From the NCBI GenBank assembly GCA_019416685.1, contig DXWV01000009.1, positions 3,498-67,497 on the forward strand: a stretch of 64,000 nucleotides of DNA, written 5' to 3'. The position numbers and the translations under genes are program-made. The stretch is from Bacteroides sp. GTDB lineage: Bacteria; Bacteroidota; Bacteroidia; Bacteroidales; Bacteroidaceae. Below are positions 27,757-37,900 of this stretch, piece after piece; positions within the stretch are counted from its first letter, which is position 1; each line of letters begins with the position of its first letter. The notes beneath the pieces are model-generated. The model was given only the letters and a program-made list of their open reading frames with translations, was not told the origin of the DNA and did not search any database.

Positions 27757-28991
27757 TGAACGAGATATTTGAAAACTTATACGATATGACTGCTTTCAGC
27801 AATATCATTGCCGAACCGCAGTTTCTGATAATGTATGCTATCGCCTTCGTTTTGCTCTATCTGGGTATCAAGAAACAGTATGAACCGTTGCTACTGGTAC
27901 CTATTGCTTTCGGTGTACTGCTCGCCAACTTCCCAGGTGGTGATATGGGGGTTATTCAGGCCGATGAGAACGGTATGGTGATGGTGAATGGTGTGATGAA
28001 GAGCATTTGGGAAATGCCTTTGCATGACATTGCCCATGAGTTGGGACTTATGAATTTCATCTATTATATGTTGATAAAGACAGGATTTCTGCCACCTATT
28101 ATATTTATGGGAGTGGGTGCGTTGACCGACTTCGGACCGATGTTGCGTAATTTGCATCTTTCTATATTCGGGGCAGCTGCCCAGTTGGGTATCTTTACCG
28201 TATTGCTGGTAGCTATCCTGATCGGTTTTACTCCTCAGGAAGCAGCTTCACTGGGTATTATTGGAGGGGCTGACGGTCCTACGGCTATCTTTACCACCAT
28301 TAAACTGGCTCCTCATTTGCTGGGGCCGATTGCTATTGCCGCTTACTCTTATATGGCACTGGTTCCGGTGATTATTCCGATGGTAGTCCGCTTGTTCTGT
28401 ACTAAAAAAGAGCTGAGTATCAATATGAAAGAACAGGAGAAGAAATACCCTTCGAAGACGGAAATCAAAAATCTGCGTGTATTGAAAATTATCTTCCCGA
28501 TTGCAGTGACTACTGTTGTTGCCCTTTTTGTGCCGAGTGCTGTGCCGTTGATTGGTATGTTGATGTTTGGTAATCTGGTGAAGGAGATTGGTAGCAATAC
28601 GTTCCGTTTGTTTGATGCCGCTTCCAACAGCATTATGAATGCTGCAACCATTTTCCTGGGGCTTTCCGTAGGTGCTACTATGACTGCCGAGGCTTTCCTG
28701 AACTGGACTACTATTGGTATTGTAGTCGGTGGTTTCCTTGCCTTTGCCCTGAGTATTACCGGAGGAATCTTCCTCGTAAAGCTGTTCAACCTCTTCTCTA
28801 AGAAAAAGATCAACCCATTGATCGGTGCTACGGGATTGAGCGCTGTGCCTATGGCAAGCCGTGTGGCAAATGAAATTGCTTTGAAATACGATTCAAAGAA
28901 TCATGTGTTGCAGTATTGCATGGCAAGTAATATCTCCGGAGTAATCGGTTCGGCTGTGGCTGCGGGGGTATTGATTTCATTCCTTGCCTAA
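27756..28991 (+). CDS. oadB: Na+-pumping decarboxylase beta subunit (OadB/MmdB-like)
   Basis: 411 residues, polytopic inner-membrane protein that decarboxylates carboxybiotin and exports Na+. Family segments: LPPIIFMGVGALTDFGPML, IGGADGPTAIFTTIKLAPHL, FGNLVKEIGSNTFR and NPLIGATGLSAVPMASRVAN. Length is close to the usual 375-435. The start codon overlaps the alpha stop by one base (TAATG), consistent with translational coupling. A strong terminator follows 41 bp after the stop. The family includes oxaloacetate, methylmalonyl-CoA and glutaconyl-CoA pumps, and sequence alone does not separate them here. Confidence 0.93.
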   Translation: MNEIFENLYDMTAFSNIIAEPQFLIMYAIAFVLLYLGIKKQYEPLLLVPIAFGVLLANFPGGDMGVIQADENGMVMVNGVMKSIWEMPLHDIAHELGLMNFIYYMLIKTGFLPPIIFMGVGALTDFGPMLRNLHLSIFGAAAQLGIFTVLLVAILIGFTPQEAASLGIIGGADGPTAIFTTIKLAPHLLGPIAIAAYSYMALVPVIIPMVVRLFCTKKELSINMKEQEKKYPSKTEIKNLRVLKIIFPIAVTTVVALFVPSAVPLIGMLMFGNLVKEIGSNTFRLFDAASNSIMNAATIFLGLSVGATMTAEAFLNWTTIGIVVGGFLAFALSITGGIFLVKLFNLFSKKKINPLIGATGLSAVPMASRVANEIALKYDSKNHVLQYCMASNISGVIGSAVAAGVLISFLA

Positions 28992-29032
28992 TCGTATACC
29001 TCCGTGTGAGGTTCATGAATTAGTTTAAGAAT

Positions 29033-29072
29033 GCCTCCCTAAAGTTTAGACAAGACTTTAGGGAGGCTTTTC
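29033..29072 (+). terminator. Intrinsic terminator of the decarboxylase operon
   Basis: GCCTCCCTAAAGT (29033-29045) pairs perfectly with ACTTTAGGGAGGC (29055-29067) and is followed by TTTTCT. Placed 41 bp after the oadB stop. Confidence 0.9.
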
Positions 29073-29351
29073 TGAAATCAGCAGAGGCTTCACTCTTTTC
29101 ATGTCTGTTTCAATGTAATAGAATTTATGTTAATAATCTGGCCGACTGCAATACAGTTAGCTTGCAATTATGTTATTAATGTGAGTCTGTTGTTGGATAT
29201 TTGATAAATAATGAGCTAATTGGTACATTATTTGTGATTGTTTCAGAATGATTACTTATCAACATGAAACAGGATATTATGTATCTGATACTGTCAGTAA
29301 TAGTTGTTATGTAACAATGGAATGAAACTAATTTAATAAATAGAGTATAAA
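29073..29351. promoter_or_regulatory. Upstream region of the nitroreductase gene with a small palindrome
   Basis: AT-rich region without an open frame. TTGTTA-TG-TAACAA (29304-29317) is a perfect palindrome about 35 bp before the start codon, a possible operator. No exact TAnnTTTG element was found. Nothing else recognised. Confidence 0.35.
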
Positions 29352-30080
29352 ATGAATTTAGAAGAGGTCTTGAATTTCCGCCGTTCCGTACGGGTGTTTG
29401 ATAAAGAAAAACCAATAAAACCGGAAACGGTAAAACACTGTCTGGAGTTAGCAACTTTAGCTCCTAATAGTTCGAATATGCAATTGTGGGAGTTTTATCA
29501 AATTACAAATCCCGAATTGTTGGCGGAGATTTCAAAAGCCTGTCTTGGACAGTCAGCTACTTCTACGGCTTCAGAAATAGTTGTTTTCGTTACACGTCAG
29601 GATCTGTATAAGAAGCGTGCAAAATCCGTTCTTGAATTTGAAAAAGGAAATATCGTGCGAAATAGCCCGAAAGAACGTCAGGAGAAACGCATCAGGGATC
29701 GGGAATTATATTATGGGAAACTAATGCCTTTCATTTATGCTCGATTCTTTGGAATCTTAGGCTTTTTGAGAGTGATACTGGCCAAAAGTATCAGCTTATT
29801 CCGCCCTATGATGCTGGAAGTTTCTGAAAGTGATATGCGTGTGGTCGTTAATAAATCCTGTGCACTTGCTGCACAAACATTTATGATTGCTATGGCAAAT
29901 GAAGGATATGACACTTGTCCTTTGGAAGGTTTTGACAGCAGACGAATTAAGAAGTTACTGAAATTACCTCATGGTGCCGGAATAAACATGGTAATTCCTT
30001 GTGGAATACGAAATGGAAATAAAGGGATCTGGGGAGAACGGGGGAGAGTACCGTTTGATGAAATCTATCATAGAGTGTAG
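29352..30080 (+). CDS. Nitroreductase-family flavoprotein
   Basis: 242 residues, cytoplasmic. The N-terminal FRRSVRVFDKEKP and LATLAPNSSNMQLWEFYQI match the FMN-binding start of the nitroreductase family; the C-terminal KSCALAAQTFMIAMANEGYDTCPLEGF and PCGIRNGNKGIWGERGR match the dimer and FMN phosphate region. It probably reduces nitro or quinone compounds with NAD(P)H; natural substrate unknown. A 60-residue basic insert in the middle (KKRAKSVLEFEKGN to KSISLF) is longer than in the core family. Stands alone and is followed by its own terminator. Confidence 0.9.
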   Translation: MNLEEVLNFRRSVRVFDKEKPIKPETVKHCLELATLAPNSSNMQLWEFYQITNPELLAEISKACLGQSATSTASEIVVFVTRQDLYKKRAKSVLEFEKGNIVRNSPKERQEKRIRDRELYYGKLMPFIYARFFGILGFLRVILAKSISLFRPMMLEVSESDMRVVVNKSCALAAQTFMIAMANEGYDTCPLEGFDSRRIKKLLKLPHGAGINMVIPCGIRNGNKGIWGERGRVPFDEIYHRV

Positions 30081-30142
30081 GTATATACCTTTTTTATCCA
30101 ATGGTTAAGACCTTAGAAAAGATAGACTTAGCAAGGTGACAA

Positions 30143-30180
30143 AAAGAGAAGCTGCTTTATTGGGTTGGCAGCTTCTCTTT
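30143..30180 (+). terminator. Intrinsic terminator of the nitroreductase gene
   Basis: AAAGAGAAGCTGC (30143-30155) pairs with GCAGCTTCTCTTT (30168-30180) and is followed by ATTCTATT. The flanking A and T runs would let it work on both strands, so it may also end the B12 operon coming from the right. Confidence 0.8.
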
Positions 30181-30234
30181 ATTCTATTGGGCAGAAAGGA
30201 AGGAAAACCGACTCTCTACTCTATTCAGGAATTT

Positions 30235-33200
30235 TTATTCAACAATGATTTTTGCGGAGACAGTTTGTTTGCCTGTATGTCCGTTCAGCAGATAGATTCC
30301 ACGGGCAACGTCTATCGGAGCGTTGTAGCAATCGCTGTTTACTTCGTAACTACCGATTGCCTGTCCGTTACTGTTGTACATGATAAATCTGTATCCTTTG
30401 TATCCGTAAATGCTGAGCATGTTGTCTTTGCAGTAGATTGTTTTTCCGGTTTCCACATCATTTACGCCGGTACCACCGGATACTACTACATGAATATTCT
30501 TTTCTATAACTACGCCATTGGACTCGATTGCCAGTATAATAGTTGTCTCACCAATAGCTTTTGGAGTTACAGTCAGTGTATTACCTTCCAGCGTGGCAGT
30601 GGCAATACTTTCATTACTCACACTTTTTAATGTTTTACTGATATTATACGTTAGGTTGTCCTTATCTGTCACTTTATCCGTCAGATCAATAACAGTAGGT
30701 GCGCTACTTGTGGTAAATGATAATGTACTTTCTACACCATTTACCTCCGGTGCATATTTGTCCGGGAAGATAGGCATGGCCTGGAACCAATAGTATTGTT
30801 TCAGTTTGATTGTTTTTTTCAACTCTCCGGTTGTACCGTTCACAATGTGAATCCAATTGTGTTCGTAATCCGTTCCGGCTCCTTTTTGTGTCGTCATTAC
30901 GATTAATTCATCCGTACGGTCGTCATAGCGGGGTGTTCCATAGGAGGTTTGAAGTTTTCCTTCTGTTGCTCCCGGTAGTTCGGCTACACTGAAGAACGGC
31001 TTGATAGTACTGATATCCGTACCTATTTCGTAACGATAATATCCGGCTCCTCCATACATAACGCTACTGCCTCCTGACCAATAAAGTATATTTTTCGTGC
31101 GGCTTGCACAGAATGGAGTTGGTCTCCATGCTCCCCATGAGCAGCTGATTTCTGCACCTGTCGGTAGTTGCAGGGTCTCTTCTATTGTCAGGGTTTCCGG
31201 ATTCAGACGTTCCAATGTATTGGTTGATCCCAGCCATACACTACCGTCGGCACCTTGTGTAATGCCTTGTATCTTACTGTTTTCAATGCATTTTACCAGC
31301 TTGTCGGTTTCTGTATCAATAATGTTTGTACCTTTATTTTGCTGGATGGCAAATACATATTTGCCGGCTTTTACCATATCTCCGGTCTGTCCGTTGTATA
31401 AGCTTGCACCTTGTGTTCCTTCAATAATATCACCTACTTTGAGGTTTTTAACATCAAATACAACTACACCGGCAGTAGTACTGATATATACTTTATCAGG
31501 GTTTACGCCTACTATGGCACGTCCGTCACCGCCTCCGATAACATCGAATCCGGCGATTTTCTTTAATGTCTTGGCATTCATCACTACCAATCGGCCACCA
31601 CCGGGGGTACTGTCTCCTCCGTCTTTCGGTTGTTTAGAGATAACAAAAAACTTATCAGCATAAATCATACCGTAACAAGAAGTAGCACCAAAGGCTTCTC
31701 CCGGATTCTCGCGGTCATATACGCGATACATCAGTTCCTTATCTTCAGTAAGGAAATTCATATCACCGTTTTCGTGTCCGAACCAGGCTTCATTCAGGAT
31801 AAATGTACCATCCTGATATCCGGCATAAGGAGAGTGGTCACGTTCTTTCACAATTAGTTTTACGGTAGTGCTTGCCCCTTTTCCGTCTTTGGCAGTTACG
31901 GTCATGGTAGTTTCTCCTACCTTTTTCGCAGTGATATTAGCCTGATAGAAGCTGGCGATATCAGGATCTGCAATCTGGTAAGTGACATCGGTATAGTCGG
32001 CATCGGCGGGAGTGATAACAGGAACCGGGCAATAGATGTCTTTGAGCTCTATTTCGATAACTTTGTTTTCACCACCAAGTTCTATTTTCTCTACCGCTTT
32101 CTGACATTTTACGGTCAGTTTGAATGAAGCTGTTACGTTCTCATCGCATACGCTGGTAGCAGTGATGATTGTTTCACCTTCGGTAGCAGTAGTCGTGATT
32201 TTTCCGGCTGTGCTGACGGATGCCACTTCTTTATTGCTGCTGGTGTAAGTGAGAGCGGTATAAGTGGCATTGGAAGGAGTAAGAGTCAATGGGTTTTCAA
32301 CCGTTTGTTTGATTCCTGACTCCATTTCTGCCTGTTGGAATGCAATTTTTGTGATAGGCTTTTCGGGTGCTGTTACTGTAACCTTGCAGGTGTTAGATTG
32401 AGAATAGTTTGCACTGTTTCCTATCTTTGTTTTAAAGTAAACATAGGCATCTCCGGTTTTATTTCCGGCAAAAGTGACTGCACCATTGAAAGCATCTTTA
32501 GTACTGCGTATCGTTTTGATAAGGGTATTATCTTTTTGAGACTCTTTATCCTGGATGGTCCACAGCATGGTACCGGCTGTTTCACCATTACAGCCCAGAA
32601 TAGTAGGCAGTACACCACCGTCTGAAATAGGAAGCGTAATCTCATCCGGAAGATAGATACCTGTTTCCGGAGTGGGAACATAGAAGTAATAGTTTATTTC
32701 GGCTGCTTCACCCGAACCGGAGAAAGAAGAAAATGACCATAAGTCGAGAGAGCCATCGGTCAATATGCGACTGGAGGCTCCTACACTGCTGAAACCTGGT
32801 TCCTCTGTAAAACTGTCGGCAGTATAATAGCTCCAGAATCCGTTACTATACCATCCTGAGGCCCAGTGGTCGGTAGCATCTATGGCGGTATAGTCGTCAA
32901 AGTCATATGCTGAGGTGTGTATTAATCCCTCTTCATCTGCTTTTTTCTCTTCGTCCTCTTTTTTCAAGCCGATGTTTCTATTGCCATTCAGGTCGAAACC
33001 GAATCCACCTATGGCAGATCCGTATTGTGTTCCACCCATAACCAGCATATAGAAACGTGGGTCAGCTTTGGCTATAGCTTTCAGCATAGCTTCGCCGGTG
33101 GCTTTTGTGGTATCTTCCCACTTGTATCCCCAAACAAGGTTTTCGGCACCTCTACCGTCATTCCATCGTATCACGAGTACGGAGGTTTTGCTTCCTTCGC

Positions 33201-33369
33201 CTACATAATACTTGATTTTTGAGGCATCAATTGATATATCGGCACTTTTCAGTGCTTTCGGGAGAGCAGAAACTTGCCGGGGTACTCCCTGTACGAACAC
33301 CGTCTGTTGTGCCTGCAACCCAATGCAGACAAGACACATTAATCCTAATAGAGATAATAGTTTTCTCAT
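30235..33369 (-). CDS. Large secreted multidomain protein of the B12 operon (Ig-like repeats plus BtuG-like propeller)
   Basis: 1044 residues. Signal peptide ending LQAQ, so not a classic lipoprotein. Domains as I read them: an N-terminal domain of unknown type (~20-220, VLVIRWNDGRGAENLVWGYK), an Ig-like segment (~230-335), two BIG2-type Ig domains (~340-425 and ~430-510), a propeller (~515-875) with DUF5074-like repeats similar in style to BtuG, a further Ig/cadherin-like domain (~885-970) and a C-terminal tail of the type IX sorting kind (YGYKGYRFIMYNSNGQ...ARGIYLLN). It is the last gene of the riboswitch-led operon, 14 bp after the previous gene's stop. A role in binding or handing over corrinoid at the cell surface is inferred from context and the propeller. 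Confidence 0.8.
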   Translation of the reverse strand: MRKLLSLLGLMCLVCIGLQAQQTVFVQGVPRQVSALPKALKSADISIDASKIKYYVGEGSKTSVLVIRWNDGRGAENLVWGYKWEDTTKATGEAMLKAIAKADPRFYMLVMGGTQYGSAIGGFGFDLNGNRNIGLKKEDEEKKADEEGLIHTSAYDFDDYTAIDATDHWASGWYSNGFWSYYTADSFTEEPGFSSVGASSRILTDGSLDLWSFSSFSGSGEAAEINYYFYVPTPETGIYLPDEITLPISDGGVLPTILGCNGETAGTMLWTIQDKESQKDNTLIKTIRSTKDAFNGAVTFAGNKTGDAYVYFKTKIGNSANYSQSNTCKVTVTAPEKPITKIAFQQAEMESGIKQTVENPLTLTPSNATYTALTYTSSNKEVASVSTAGKITTTATEGETIITATSVCDENVTASFKLTVKCQKAVEKIELGGENKVIEIELKDIYCPVPVITPADADYTDVTYQIADPDIASFYQANITAKKVGETTMTVTAKDGKGASTTVKLIVKERDHSPYAGYQDGTFILNEAWFGHENGDMNFLTEDKELMYRVYDRENPGEAFGATSCYGMIYADKFFVISKQPKDGGDSTPGGGRLVVMNAKTLKKIAGFDVIGGGDGRAIVGVNPDKVYISTTAGVVVFDVKNLKVGDIIEGTQGASLYNGQTGDMVKAGKYVFAIQQNKGTNIIDTETDKLVKCIENSKIQGITQGADGSVWLGSTNTLERLNPETLTIEETLQLPTGAEISCSWGAWRPTPFCASRTKNILYWSGGSSVMYGGAGYYRYEIGTDISTIKPFFSVAELPGATEGKLQTSYGTPRYDDRTDELIVMTTQKGAGTDYEHNWIHIVNGTTGELKKTIKLKQYYWFQAMPIFPDKYAPEVNGVESTLSFTTSSAPTVIDLTDKVTDKDNLTYNISKTLKSVSNESIATATLEGNTLTVTPKAIGETTIILAIESNGVVIEKNIHVVVSGGTGVNDVETGKTIYCKDNMLSIYGYKGYRFIMYNSNGQAIGSYEVNSDCYNAPIDVARGIYLLNGHTGKQTVSAKIIVE

Positions 33370-33383
33370 AATAGCTTAAATGA

Positions 33384-34670
33384 TTAGTTATTTAATAAAT
33401 GTAAGTCATTAATTCCCATTACTTCGGTAGATGTTTCTCCCAGCCAACCACAGTATTGGTTGACTCCGGTGTAGATCTTTACAAAATCGATGCCCGGCAG
33501 ATGTACCGGATTACCTTCGGTATCTACCGCCCATTCGATATTGAAGTTGGAGGTGTCATCTACATTAAGCCCGTTATCGGCATATCCCCATGGATAAGCG
33601 TAAAGCACCCAGTATTTACCTTCACCGCTTTCGTCTTTTGCATTATTGGGCAGCAGTGTGCCTTTAAAAGAGAGTTCATCTTCTTCCAGCCATTTCGGAT
33701 AATAATCCTGCCGGTGGTATATGTTTTTAGGCATAAAGCCCTGCGTATTCCGGTTGTCTTGCCATGCGATATATTCCGCATCTGTATTCCAGGATTGTTC
33801 GTCTGCGGGTGCTTCTACCGGTTCATGATATTCGTCCGGACGATAATAGGTAATCTGATAATTTTTGAGAGTGGTTTCTTTAGTATATTCACTCCCTGCC
33901 AGTTCATACCATTCATCGTCATCGGCAATACCATTTTTATTGCGGTCGTATGCCACCATGACAATGCCCGGTTCACAGCTTCCGCCTTCTTCCGGTGCTT
34001 CCGGGTTAGGGTTGGCATTAGCATGAAAAGCATTACCAAGAATTTTGAGATCATACCGGCCCGGTACGTTTACAATGGTGTGATCAAAGCCACAGATTAC
34101 ATAACCGCCATAACCGCCCAAAGTAATCATTCCACGAGTATTGTATCCGATGGCTTCGAGTACTTTTTGGTTGATAGCCCTTTGAGTATCTCCTTCTTCG
34201 TATTTGGGAAGTTCGTTGACGAATTGTCCCGGTGCCGGCTTATATTCCGGTATGGAAGTGATATAGGGAGAGTAGTTTTTCTCTTCCTGCTTTACGGTGA
34301 CAGTAAAGTCCAGTGTACTCTTTTTTTGTTCGCTGTTTGTAGCTTGCAATGTGATAGAATACTGTCCCGGATTGAGTGCTATAAATTCCAGCTCTTTTTG
34401 AGAAGAGATGACGGAATCTCCTATGCTCCATTGCATTTCGTAGGTTTCTTCTCCTGTCAGAACAGGAGCGATGGAGAGTACTTTGCAGCGGGGTGTCTGA
34501 AGTCCTCCGGCAGGAATTTCGATAACGATCTTGCCATCATCGGAGGGTACCTCGGTAGGTTCGGTTACTTCGACAGGAGGATCGGGGGCTTCTGAGCACG
34601 CAGCAAACCATAGGCAGCAACCGGAAAAGAGGCTTGCCACCAGATAAGAATATAATTTGGAATGAATCAT
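33384..34670 (-). CDS. Surface lipoprotein of the B12 operon with PKD-like domain
   Basis: 428 residues. Lipobox ending WFAAC at about residue 25. A PKD-like domain (~50-130, MQWSIGDSVISSQKELEF to FTVTVK) is followed by a ~290-residue domain that I cannot name, containing an EF-hand/dockerin-like calcium loop DRNKNGIADDDEWYE and many Trp/Tyr. It sits between the BtuG-type gene and the 1044-residue gene in the cobalamin-riboswitch operon. Bacteroides B12 loci are known to encode extra surface corrinoid-binding lipoproteins (BtuH type); whether this is one cannot be settled by eye. The long open frame on the opposite strand (33456-34595) is a shadow. Confidence 0.8.
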   Translation of the reverse strand: MIHSKLYSYLVASLFSGCCLWFAACSEAPDPPVEVTEPTEVPSDDGKIVIEIPAGGLQTPRCKVLSIAPVLTGEETYEMQWSIGDSVISSQKELEFIALNPGQYSITLQATNSEQKKSTLDFTVTVKQEEKNYSPYITSIPEYKPAPGQFVNELPKYEEGDTQRAINQKVLEAIGYNTRGMITLGGYGGYVICGFDHTIVNVPGRYDLKILGNAFHANANPNPEAPEEGGSCEPGIVMVAYDRNKNGIADDDEWYELAGSEYTKETTLKNYQITYYRPDEYHEPVEAPADEQSWNTDAEYIAWQDNRNTQGFMPKNIYHRQDYYPKWLEEDELSFKGTLLPNNAKDESGEGKYWVLYAYPWGYADNGLNVDDTSNFNIEWAVDTEGNPVHLPGIDFVKIYTGVNQYCGWLGETSTEVMGINDLHLLNN

Positions 34671-34726
34671 ATAAATAGATGTTTAGTAATTGTTGAACTT
34701 TTGTATCATAGATGATGCTGTGCTTA

Positions 34727-35872
34727 TTATTTATGCACAAATACAAAGTGTGCAGGAATATCACCTGTGGTCACTGACCATTTCTTCTTTCCTTCCGGGG
34801 TGAAGCAATAGAGTGTACCCGGCGATACATAGTCTTTGGCATCTGTTACAAAAAACTCTTTTGTCTCCGGATTAACAGCAATGCCATAAGGCTTCTTAAT
34901 TGATTTTTCTGTTCCGTCTGTGATAAAGTTCCGGGTGACAACCTTTCGGGTACGGGTATCGATCAGAGCATAGGTAATCTCCCATTCTTGCTGGCTGACA
35001 TAGCTGTATTCAGTACTGTAGAGATAGAGATTATCGTTATCAATACACATTTCGGATGCTGCAATGCCCAGCTTCTCTACTACTTTATCTGTACGGCTGT
35101 CTATTACATAGAGGTCGGACGGGGTGGTGTAATAGTCACCTCGTGAACTTACATAGAGGTAACCGTAACGGTCTGCTTTGAGTCGGTGCAGGTTGATGGC
35201 GACATCTATTTTATAGAGTTCGGTGAAAGTGTTCAGGTCGATGACCGAAACGGTACGGTCATAATTGGGAACACGGTAACCACCGGAATTGGCTACATAG
35301 AGTTTATTGCCTGTAATCACCATCTCTTCAGGCTGATATCCCACAAGGCATTGGCCTACTACTTGCAGAGTGGCTGTGTCTACTTTGGCTACGTATCCCA
35401 GGCGGGCATTGGGATCTATCTGTACGGGGCCGGCATAGGAGCTGATGTAGGCGTATCCCTCATGAAAGGTTATGTAACGGCAGTTGGGGATATCAATAGT
35501 GCCCAGATGACGGGCATTGTCTTTATCCATTACTTCAATGAAGTGAGAGCAGTTGATAACAGCATACAGTTTATCACCGTAAATCTGAATGTCATTGCCT
35601 ACATCTCCCAACTCCATCACAACAGACGGATTGGTTTCGGCATAGATGTTTTTATGATAATATCCGGTGGTATAGTCAAAAAAGTCAAGGGTACATTTAT
35701 TACTCCCCATGTTTCCTTCATTCAATAGATAGAAACCTGTAATGAATTCCGGATGGGTAGGGGGCTGTACTTGTGTTCCGGTAGAATGTACAAGTACTTC
35801 ATCGTCACCTGTACACGAAAAAATCAGAAGACTACCGGTGAGTAAAAGGGTAATGAACGATCGTTTTTTCAT
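34727..35872 (-). CDS. btuG: BtuG-type surface cobalamin-binding propeller lipoprotein
   Basis: 381 residues. Lipobox LLIFSC at about residue 20, then a seven-bladed YncE/DUF5074-type propeller: GFYLLNEGNMGSNKCTLDFF, IQIYGDKLYAVINCSHFIEV, YVAKVDTATLQVVGQ, VSVIDLNTFTELYKID, LYVIDSRTDKVVEKLG, YALIDTRTRKVVTRN and LYCFTPEGKKKW. BtuG of Bacteroides thetaiotaomicron captures B12 at the cell surface and passes it to its BtuB partner; the order here (8 bp after btuB) and the riboswitch support the same job. Confidence 0.88.
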   Translation of the reverse strand: MKKRSFITLLLTGSLLIFSCTGDDEVLVHSTGTQVQPPTHPEFITGFYLLNEGNMGSNKCTLDFFDYTTGYYHKNIYAETNPSVVMELGDVGNDIQIYGDKLYAVINCSHFIEVMDKDNARHLGTIDIPNCRYITFHEGYAYISSYAGPVQIDPNARLGYVAKVDTATLQVVGQCLVGYQPEEMVITGNKLYVANSGGYRVPNYDRTVSVIDLNTFTELYKIDVAINLHRLKADRYGYLYVSSRGDYYTTPSDLYVIDSRTDKVVEKLGIAASEMCIDNDNLYLYSTEYSYVSQQEWEITYALIDTRTRKVVTRNFITDGTEKSIKKPYGIAVNPETKEFFVTDAKDYVSPGTLYCFTPEGKKKWSVTTGDIPAHFVFVHK

Positions 35873-35880
35873 TTGTTTGT

Positions 35881-37890
35881 CTATATATGAATAGTAAGAA
35901 TAAATTTATAATTAATTCCCGGCATGGGGTAGCCCTTTACTACTTCAAATTGCTGGTTGAAGAGGTTATTGACTTCTGCGGTCAGTCGGTAGTTCAGATT
36001 CTTTATCCTGAAAGTACGGGATAGAGACAGATCGTTTGTATACCACTCAGGCACATAATTCTCCGGAATATTGGCACGCATGTCATACCGTTCTCCTGTA
36101 TATATGAAACTGTAATTGAGGTCCCACTCCCGCCAACTGGCATTTACAATCAGTGAACCGCTGTGCCAAGGGATGTAGGGTATTTGGTCACCGTAATAAT
36201 CGTCTGTAGCATCGGTAAAGTCTTGTGCTTTCTGGTAAGTGTAAGTGAGCTGGGCATCAATGGATATTTCTTTTGGTAGTTTCCAGTCGCTTTGTATGGC
36301 TACGTCCACTCCCCGTATTTCTACCATCCCAAGGTTCATCATTGTCCAGCGGAACTGGTTGGAGGTGGGCATTGCTACAATTTTATTTTCTACTTCGTTG
36401 TAATAGGCATCTGTTTGTATCTCAAGATTTTTTAACCACTTACCTCTGATGCCAGGTACATAGGTGAATCCCAGGTTGTACTGGGTGGTAAATTCCGGAT
36501 TCAGTTTGATATTACCGATAAACGTATAGTATAAATCGTTCAGAGTAGGCATGCGGAAAATATTTTTGTAGAAACCACGTAGGTGAAGATTTACTTTAGG
36601 AAATGGTTTGTAGGAGGCTACCAGAGTAGGAGTTATCTGTTTTTTGTTCTCCATAGACATCGTATCTGTACGTACATGATCTACGACGAAGGTGCCCAAC
36701 ACACTGGCTTGCAGTTTGAACTGTTCAAAGTCGAGTGCGCTTGCCACCGATACGAGCGTGGTATGGCGGGTGGGATAGGGGAATTTATATAAATCGGCAT
36801 TCAGTTTGTTCCATTGATAATCCAATGCCATAGATACACTCCAATGTTTATTGAACGAGTAGAGGTTGGCAGCCGAGAAGTAAACTTCTTGCTGGCGATA
36901 GTGATTTTCAACATACATCAGGGTTTCGTCTTTATTGGGGTCGGCAAAGTAGTGTAGATAGTCATAGGCATACTTTCCGTTTATCAGCAGACTGTACTTA
37001 TCGGAAAAGATTTTTCTGATGGACGACTGCACAAACAGATTCGTATCCCATTGGCGGTCTTCGTGAAACAGTTTGTTACGAACCATTGATCCGGGGAGTC
37101 CTCTCTCAGATTTATAAAAGTAGGCTTTACTTTTCCACTCTCCATTGGTTATTTTGCCATATAGCCCCCCTTCTATACGGATTGAATTCACATCTCCATT
37201 CTTGCGTACGGCCGTGGTGTCATATCCTCCCGTAGTTTTGTAGCGGTATTTATAATGTCCGGTGGTAAACATGTATTCGGTACTGAATGAACTGGAAAGG
37301 CGGTCGTTGATATTCTGTTCCCAAAGCATCGATGGATTGACAACACCAAAAGACCCGGTTTTGAAACTGCCTCGTACATTGTAGCGTTTGGAATCTTCAA
37401 ACTTGGGGGTGCGGCTTTGCATGTAAATAGAGCCCGAAGAACCAAAATCCTTTGCAGACTGGAAGATAGCACTGCGCTGCCCGTTGTATAAGGAAACAGC
37501 TTCCATATTATCGAGTGAAAATCGTCCGAGATCAATCTGTCCGTTTTGTGCATTACCGAGTTCGATGCCGTCATAGAATACTCCCACGTGGTTAGTTCCC
37601 ATACTGCGTATATTGACTGTTTTCAGTCCACCAATGCCGCCGAAGTCTTTAATTTGTATGCCCGAAAAGTAACGTATAGCATCTGCTACGGAATGGACGC
37701 TTAGTTTTTCCAGCTGCGCCCCTTCCATAATTTGTACGGGGATAATTTCTTTCGACAACTTTTTGGATGAGGTGACTGTCACCTCATCTATCCAGTAAGT
37801 ATGCAATGTATCTACTTTGTTGCGTTGAGCATATACTAAAGTAGTCAATAACAGAAAAGTGACAGTAATCCACTTCGCCTTATTTCCCAT
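35881..37890 (-). CDS. btuB: BtuB-type TonB-dependent vitamin B12 receptor
   Basis: 669 residues. Signal peptide (ends LVYAQ), a TonB-box-like region near IDEVTVTSSKK, a plug domain (EIIPVQIMEGAQLEKLSVHS, GIGGLKTVNIRSMGTNHVGV) and a 22-strand barrel ending NYKFILTIHI. It imports cobalamin through the outer membrane using TonB energy. Assignment rests on the cobalamin riboswitch upstream and BtuG directly downstream; the length is near 600-700 of BtuB rather than the ~1000 of SusC. It lacks the carboxypeptidase-like N-terminal extension of SusC proteins. Confidence 0.9.
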   Translation of the reverse strand: MGNKAKWITVTFLLLTTLVYAQRNKVDTLHTYWIDEVTVTSSKKLSKEIIPVQIMEGAQLEKLSVHSVADAIRYFSGIQIKDFGGIGGLKTVNIRSMGTNHVGVFYDGIELGNAQNGQIDLGRFSLDNMEAVSLYNGQRSAIFQSAKDFGSSGSIYMQSRTPKFEDSKRYNVRGSFKTGSFGVVNPSMLWEQNINDRLSSSFSTEYMFTTGHYKYRYKTTGGYDTTAVRKNGDVNSIRIEGGLYGKITNGEWKSKAYFYKSERGLPGSMVRNKLFHEDRQWDTNLFVQSSIRKIFSDKYSLLINGKYAYDYLHYFADPNKDETLMYVENHYRQQEVYFSAANLYSFNKHWSVSMALDYQWNKLNADLYKFPYPTRHTTLVSVASALDFEQFKLQASVLGTFVVDHVRTDTMSMENKKQITPTLVASYKPFPKVNLHLRGFYKNIFRMPTLNDLYYTFIGNIKLNPEFTTQYNLGFTYVPGIRGKWLKNLEIQTDAYYNEVENKIVAMPTSNQFRWTMMNLGMVEIRGVDVAIQSDWKLPKEISIDAQLTYTYQKAQDFTDATDDYYGDQIPYIPWHSGSLIVNASWREWDLNYSFIYTGERYDMRANIPENYVPEWYTNDLSLSRTFRIKNLNYRLTAEVNNLFNQQFEVVKGYPMPGINYKFILTIHI

Positions 37891-37900
37891 GCGTTAACTA

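Noticed and set aside
30136..30630. 164-codon plus-strand frame over the nitroreductase terminator and the end of the large B12-locus gene
   Set aside because: Begins inside a terminator stem and runs antisense to a supported gene.
33456..34595. Long open frame (379 codons) on the plus strand antisense to the PKD lipoprotein
   Set aside because: The minus-strand frame has a signal peptide, lipobox and domain motifs and fits the operon; the plus frame gives a composition typical of a shadow frame (Cys/Phe/Ile-rich, no motif).
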